From the NCBI GenBank assembly GCA_946414625.1, contig CAMKPI010000064.1:1-8330 (forward strand): a DNA stretch of 8,330 bases, read 5' to 3'. Under the pieces are notes generated by a model. The model had not been told where the DNA came from. It was given only the letters and a program-made list of their open reading frames with translations, and ran no database searches. The number at the start of each line of letters is the position of its first letter. Positions within the stretch are counted from its first letter, which is position 1. Positions 4,902-8,330 of this stretch are shown piece after piece. Origin of the DNA: an uncultured Spirochaetaceae bacterium. Lineage in GTDB: Bacteria > Spirochaetota > Spirochaetia > Sphaerochaetales > Sphaerochaetaceae. The translations under genes were made by a program, and so were the position numbers.

Positions 4902-7121
4902 GTGACAGGCTATGCTCTCTGCGCCGTTCCTGTGCCTCTTTGTCGAGAGTTTCTATATTCATTCGATGCTGAGAAGCAACACGTGGATGAAGGCGTTCGC
5001 GTCAAGGTGCCCTTTGCCGGGCGGGAGGTTACCGCGTATGTAGTGAAAATCCTCGAAGACAAGCCTGTCGATGCTTCGTATCAGGTGAAGGGAATAATCC
5101 GTGTTCTGGACAGCGAGCCGGTCTTCGGAGAGGACGAGTGGCGTCTGGCCCTGTGGATGGAACGCTTCTACTTCTCGTCGCGCGGGGAGGTTTTGGATGT
5201 GATGATTCCCGGCGGCAAGCGTGATGTCGTCCTTTCCGGGCTGTCATCTGACGAAGATGTCCACAGCCCGTCGGTTGAACTGACCGACGAGCAGCAGAAC
5301 GCGGTGGACGCGATAAACAGTGCCGAGAGGGGATTGTTCTACGTTTACGGAATAACCGGCAGCGGGAAGACAGAGGTGTTCCTGAGGTGCGCCGAGAAGG
5401 CCGTCTCGGATGGCGGACAGGTGATATACCTTGTTCCGGAGATCACCCTCACACATCAACTGGCCCGTCAGGTTCTTGCCCGTTTCAAGGACAAGGTTGC
5501 AATCCTTCACAGCGCACTCACCGCTTCTCAGAGAATTGCCCAGTGGAAAAAAATAAGGCGCGGCGAAGTGAGCCTTGTAATCGGCGCCAGGAGTGCGGTG
5601 TTCGCCCCATGCCGGAACCTCAAGATGATCATCATCGATGAAGAGCATGAATCTTCCTACAAGAGCGGGAGCAATCCGCGATACCACGCCAGACAGGTGG
5701 CTCAGAAGAGGGCCTCTGATTGCGGCGCTCTCCTTGTGATGGGAAGCGCCACTCCGTCTCTGGAGGCCTGGCGGCTCATGGACGAGGGAAAGATTCGCCG
5801 TCTGAATCTCACCCGTCGGGTGGGCGGCGGCGCCATGCCCCGTGTCACGGTGGCGAACATGGCGCTGGAAAAGGGCATAATCGGTTCCGAGCTGTACGGC
5901 AAGATGCTTCGGACTCTGGAATCGGGTCGCCAGGTGATTCTTTTCCTGAATCGGAGAGGCTTCAGTTATTATTTTCGCTGCAGATCTTGCGGCTATACGT
6001 TGAAATGCCCGAATTGCGACGTGAGCATGACGTATCACAAGCGGGACGATGTGATGGTCTGCCATTATTGCGGACACAGCGAGCCTCCCCTGCGCGTCTG
6101 TCCCGTGTGCGGCTCTCTTGATGTGATGTACGCAGGATTCGGCACCGAGCAGGTGGAGGCGGAGGTTGGAAGGCTGTTCCCCGACTACAAGACGGCGCGT
6201 CTTGATGCGGATGTGGCGTCGTCCAGCCGAAATAATGTCCGGCTGGTCCTCGACGCGTTCAGACGGGGGGAAACGCAGATTCTTCTCGGGACCCAGATGA
6301 TAGCCAAGGGACTGAATTTTCCGAATGTGCGCCTTGTGGGAATTGTGATGGCGGACAGCTCTCTCATGCTGCCCGATTTCCGCGCCGACGAGAGGACTTT
6401 CAGTCTTCTTATGCAGGTATCGGGAAGAAGCGGGCGCTCTTCGGGGGACGGGGAGGTGGTGATCCAGACAAGCCAGCCGGACGCGCCGGCGATACGCATG
6501 GCTTGTGAATACGACAGCGCCTCGTTTTACTCAAGGGAACTTGCTGCGCGGCGGGAGACCGGGTTTCCGCCTTTTTCACGAATGGTGAATATCCTTTTCC
6601 GCGGCGAGAACAGGGATCTTGTCGCGTCCGATGCAGAGAGGTTCTCTTCTGCTTTGATCTCTTTGCGCGACAGGGGCCGTGGGAGCGTGGGGTGCGCCCA
6701 AGTCTCCGGAGATGGCGTCCGCGGGGCTAGTGGAAGTGCCGGCGAGAGCGGAGGCGGCGTCCGTGAGACTGGTGGCAGCACTGGCGACAACACAGATGTT
6801 GTTCGCAAGTCCGGTCGCTGCGGAAGCGGGGGCCGTGTTCAAGTCTCTTCCGACTTCGTCCGCGAAGCCGGAAGGTCCATTGGAGACAAAGAGGGCGGCG
6901 TCCGTGAGACTGGTGGCTGCACTGGCGAGACCTCGTTTGAGGTTTTTGGCGCGCAGGAATGTCAGATTGAGCGTATAAATAAAAACTGGCGCTTCCACGT
7001 CCTGGTTCGCGGAAAGGACATCACGAGAATAATAGCTGCCGTCCGTGCAGTCTGCGATGCCGAAAAGCCGTCAAGAGGGGTGTTTCGCGAGGTTGATGTG
7101 GATCCTCTTGACATGGTGTGA
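4902..7121 (+). CDS. priA: Primosomal protein N' (replication restart helicase PriA)
   Basis: PriA recognises stalled or collapsed replication forks and helps reload the replisome. The 739-residue product has an N-terminal 3'-end binding domain (about 1-100), Walker A GITGSGKT (150-157), DEEH (246-249), GSATPS (281-286), and a zinc-binding insert with four cysteine pairs (360/363, 369/372, 387/390, 400/403). GTQMIAKGLNFPNV (463-476), the arginine-finger region QVSGRSGR (505-512) and a C-terminal domain ending VDVDPLDMV follow. Only about 25 residues separate the N-terminal domain from the helicase, whereas the E. coli Walker lysine is Lys230 and here it is Lys156. The winged-helix domain therefore seems absent. 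A glycine-rich insert of about 85 residues, with five 14-residue repeats (603-677), interrupts the C-terminal domain. The gene starts 11 nt after the glycosylase stop. Confidence 0.95.
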   Translation: MTGYALCAVPVPLCREFLYSFDAEKQHVDEGVRVKVPFAGREVTAYVVKILEDKPVDASYQVKGIIRVLDSEPVFGEDEWRLALWMERFYFSSRGEVLDVMIPGGKRDVVLSGLSSDEDVHSPSVELTDEQQNAVDAINSAERGLFYVYGITGSGKTEVFLRCAEKAVSDGGQVIYLVPEITLTHQLARQVLARFKDKVAILHSALTASQRIAQWKKIRRGEVSLVIGARSAVFAPCRNLKMIIIDEEHESSYKSGSNPRYHARQVAQKRASDCGALLVMGSATPSLEAWRLMDEGKIRRLNLTRRVGGGAMPRVTVANMALEKGIIGSELYGKMLRTLESGRQVILFLNRRGFSYYFRCRSCGYTLKCPNCDVSMTYHKRDDVMVCHYCGHSEPPLRVCPVCGSLDVMYAGFGTEQVEAEVGRLFPDYKTARLDADVASSSRNNVRLVLDAFRRGETQILLGTQMIAKGLNFPNVRLVGIVMADSSLMLPDFRADERTFSLLMQVSGRSGRSSGDGEVVIQTSQPDAPAIRMACEYDSASFYSRELAARRETGFPPFSRMVNILFRGENRDLVASDAERFSSALISLRDRGRGSVGCAQVSGDGVRGASGSAGESGGGVRETGGSTGDNTDVVRKSGRCGSGGRVQVSSDFVREAGRSIGDKEGGVRETGGCTGETSFEVFGAQECQIERINKNWRFHVLVRGKDITRIIAAVRAVCDAEKPSRGVFREVDVDPLDMV
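6708..6932 (+). repeat. In-frame 42-bp (14-residue) repeat inside priA, five copies
   Basis: The copies are 6708-6749, 6750-6791, 6792-6833, 6849-6890 and 6891-6932, with a 15-bp spacer (6834-6848) between the third and fourth. The protein pattern is roughly xxxVRxxGxxxGxx, as in GGGVRETGGSTGDN (copy 2) and EGGVRETGGCTGET (copy 5). Copies 2 and 5 are the closest: about 35 of 37 bases match from 6753 and from 6894, 141 bp (47 codons) apart. QVS precedes both copy 1 and copy 4, so a larger 47-codon unit may have been duplicated. Every length is a multiple of three, so the PriA frame survives. Confidence 0.88.
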
Positions 7122-7159
7122 TGCCTTGCCTGCGTGGAAGTGGCGGAAGTTTGTAATCG

Positions 7160-7193
7160 CGCAAAAACCTGCTTTTAGCGTTTGTACTTTTTT
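7160..7193 (+). terminator. Weak intrinsic terminator after priA
   Basis: CGC-A-AAAA (7160-7167) pairs with TTTT-A-GCG (7173-7180) around a CCTGC loop. This gives a 7-bp stem interrupted by one A-A mismatch. A T-rich tail (7181-7193) ending in six T follows. It lies about 38 nt past the priA stop. The AT-rich upper stem makes it weak. Confidence 0.4.
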
Positions 7194-7194
7194 C

Positions 7195-7390
7195 CCTCAA
7201 GGCTCTGGAGCTTCCTTATGCCGGTGTTGTAAGTCGGACCGGAGGACTATTGCTGTCCCTTCTGCTTTGGGCTCTGGAGATGCCGGAAGTCGGGTTTGGG
7301 ACTCCGTTGTCGTCCATACATGCTTCGGGGGCTGGAGATGCCGGCAGCAGGGTCTGAATCTTCGGCGCTGTCCGCTCATGCTTCAGACTG
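7195..7390. repeat. R3: degenerate tandem repeat of 58-69 bp between priA and def
   Basis: CTGGAG recurs at 7205, 7274 and 7332 (69 and 58 bp apart). The last two copies share CTGGAGATGCCGG and align through GGGT, CTCCG/CTTCG-like and TGTCC blocks. CATGCTTC recurs at 7319 and 7377, the same 58-bp offset, showing a partial further copy. It occupies most of the 312-bp gap between priA and def. Short open frames cross it on both strands but show no protein similarity and no good ribosome site. Confidence 0.65.
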
Positions 7391-7397
7391 TGTGCGA

Positions 7398-7426
7398 TTG
7401 AACAGACCATTTTTTTGGGGTAGACT
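7398..7426 (+). promoter_or_regulatory. Sigma70-like promoter of def
   Basis: TTGAAC (7398-7403) and TAGACT (7421-7426) are exactly 17 bp apart and match 4 of 6 positions each of the consensus hexamers. A 7-T run lies in the spacer. The predicted start of transcription, about 7 nt after the -10, falls at or within a base or two of the def ATG (7434), so the mRNA may be leaderless. Confidence 0.5.
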
Positions 7427-7433
7427 TTAGATC

Positions 7434-7946
7434 ATGTTGGATATAGTGAAGATTGGTGACGAGATTCTCCGGGAAAAGACGGAGAAGATCGAGGTTTTTG
7501 ATGATGCCCTGAGATTGTTGGTAGACGCGATGTTTGAGACCCTGGACGAGGCGGAAGGAGTGGGTCTTGCCGCTCCGCAGGTCGGGGTTTCTAAAAGTAT
7601 TTTTGTGATAAGCATACCGGACGAGAACATTCGCAAGGTTTTTATAAATCCCGTTATAACGGGAACAAGCGAGAGAGAGGAATATCACGATGAGGGTTGC
7701 CTTAGCATCCCCGGTCAATTTTGGAGCGTCAAGCGCTTCTCGAGCGTGTCGGTTCAGGCGCAGGATGAGAATGGGCGTCCTTTCACTGTAAAGGCGGAAG
7801 GTCTATATTCCCGTGCGATACAGCACGAGTTCGACCATCTCCAGGGGCGCCTGTATGTGGATAGATTGTCCGACAAGGACAAGGCAACGGTTCTTGCCCG
7901 CTACGAGAAAGAAAAAAACAGAAAAGCGACCAGAAGGCGCAGGTGA
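7434..7946 (+). CDS. def: Peptide deformylase
   Basis: Deformylase removes the formyl group from the N-terminal methionine of new proteins in the cytoplasm. All three family motifs are intact: GVGLAAPQ (42-49), EGCLS (87-91) and HEFDH (131-135). Cys89, His131 and His135 bind the metal and Glu132 is catalytic. The N-terminus, with IGDEILREK, matches the family's opening, supporting ATG 7434. Length (170 residues) is normal, and the tail is strongly basic, ending in RRRR. No clear Shine-Dalgarno site precedes the ATG: the nearest G run (7417-7420) is 13 nt away, and the promoter lies almost directly upstream. Unlike the tightly packed cluster before it, this gene stands alone after a repeat-filled gap. 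The common partner fmt is not within the window but could lie just beyond the right edge. Confidence 0.95.
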   Translation: MLDIVKIGDEILREKTEKIEVFDDALRLLVDAMFETLDEAEGVGLAAPQVGVSKSIFVISIPDENIRKVFINPVITGTSEREEYHDEGCLSIPGQFWSVKRFSSVSVQAQDENGRPFTVKAEGLYSRAIQHEFDHLQGRLYVDRLSDKDKATVLARYEKEKNRKATRRRR

Positions 7947-7976
7947 CGCCGGAGTCTGGAATGTGTCCTGTCAATA

Positions 7977-8013
7977 GTGAGGCGCTGGGCACGGTGCGTG
8001 CCAAGCGCCTCAC
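7977..8013 (+). terminator. Strong composite hairpin after def, probable terminator
   Basis: A perfect 10-bp arm pair, GTGAGGCGCT (7977-7986) and AGCGCCTCAC (8004-8013), encloses a second perfect 5-bp pair, GGCAC (7988-7992) and GTGCC (7998-8002), around a GGTGC loop. Only one G-A mismatch (7987 and 8003) interrupts the 16-level stem. It begins 30 nt past the def stop. The following sequence has only three T in a row (CCGGGTTTG), so it would be an atypical intrinsic terminator. It could instead protect the mRNA 3' end. Confidence 0.5.
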
Positions 8014-8032
8014 CCGGGTTTGTGCAAAACCT

Positions 8033-8330
8033 GAGAAGCGTTTGTTGATGACGCGGCGGGACGCAGCTTCTTACCCGGTGCGGCTTCCCGTATCTCTTCT
8101 GGAGAGATGCGTTTTGAATCGTTTCTGACCCGTCGGCTCGTTATTGATCCGGGCGGCTTGCCCCTGGTTGGAGAGATTAGTTTTGAATCGTTTTTAACAC
8201 GTCGGCGCGTTATCGCTCCGGGCGGGTGTCGCATTCCGGGGAGATTAGTTTTGATTTCTCGGCGCGTTTTGCTCCGGGCGGCTTGACCCCGGAGAGACCG
8301 GTTTGATAACGAGTTTGACTCCGCGCTTGT
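8033..8330. repeat. R4: tandem repeat of about 69 bp running off the right edge
   Basis: Copies begin near 8033, 8101, 8170, 8239 and 8291. The best-matched pair (8101 and 8170) shares GGAGAGAT, GTTTTGAATCGTTT, the CGTCGGC block, CGTTAT and CCGGGCGG. The next copy has lost about 12 bp in the middle, and the outer copies are more diverged. The region also reads as a 23-codon repeat on the minus strand (8010-8234), but later copies change length out of frame, so a protein is unlikely. The array continues past the window. No gene is visible in the 384 bp after def. Confidence 0.8.

Noticed and set aside
5244..6077. Long antisense open frame of 277 codons within priA
   Set aside because: It lies wholly opposite conserved priA helicase sequence, shows no domain, and is a by-product of GC-rich codon usage.
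6576..6998. Antisense and alternate-frame proteins with alanine-rich repeats in priA
   Set aside because: Their repeats are the other-frame readings of the 42-bp priA repeat. The PriA frame continues on both sides into conserved segments.
7943..8128. Small gene overlapping the def stop
   Set aside because: The frame runs through the strong hairpin and the R4 repeats, and shows no recognisable protein features.

Overview
The window reads as a bacterial chromosome segment of moderate-to-high GC with strong Shine-Dalgarno sites and frequent GTG starts (3 of 7 genes). It carries seven protein genes, all recognisable housekeeping functions. The gene content and order (cdaA-ybbR, then truA, a family-4 uracil-DNA glycosylase, priA and def) fits an anaerobic, non-model bacterium. 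My best guess is a member of the Synergistota, based on remembered gene neighbourhoods rather than any search, so treat it as tentative. I see no transposase, integrase, phage gene, tRNA, rRNA or CRISPR array.

Layout. On the minus strand, 44-781 encodes a PlsC-type 1-acylglycerol-3-phosphate acyltransferase. A 781-bp divergent gap (782-1562) follows. It holds a tandem repeat of about 66 bp (R1, 964-1127), a good sigma70-like promoter (1191-1219) and a second, unrelated repeat of about 65 bp (R2, 1246-1487). The plus strand then encodes the membrane diadenylate cyclase CdaA (1563-2360) and a short, single-domain YbbR protein (2417-2815), closed by a likely intrinsic terminator (2848-2878). Next is a tight cluster of truA (2895-3782), a family-4-like uracil-DNA glycosylase with an N-terminal extension (3787-4890) and priA (4902-7121). 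After a weak terminator and a third degenerate repeat (R3, 7195-7390), def (7434-7946) has its own promoter placed so that its mRNA may be nearly leaderless. A strong composite hairpin (7977-8013) follows def, and a fourth degenerate repeat (R4, 8033 to the right edge) fills the rest.

How the genes relate. cdaA and ybbR form a cyclic-di-AMP synthesis and control pair, without the glmM that follows them in Bacillus and its relatives. truA, the glycosylase and priA are probably co-transcribed: 4 and 11 nt separate them, although their functions (tRNA pseudouridylation, uracil repair, replication restart) differ. def handles N-terminal maturation of nascent proteins.

The most striking feature is not a gene. 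All three long gaps between genes contain degenerate tandem repeats with units of about 58-70 bp, each gap with its own sequence. A separate in-frame repeat of 42 bp (14 residues) has expanded inside the C-terminal part of priA. The PriA protein also seems to lack the winged-helix domain, because its Walker A lysine lies about 74 residues earlier than in the E. coli protein.
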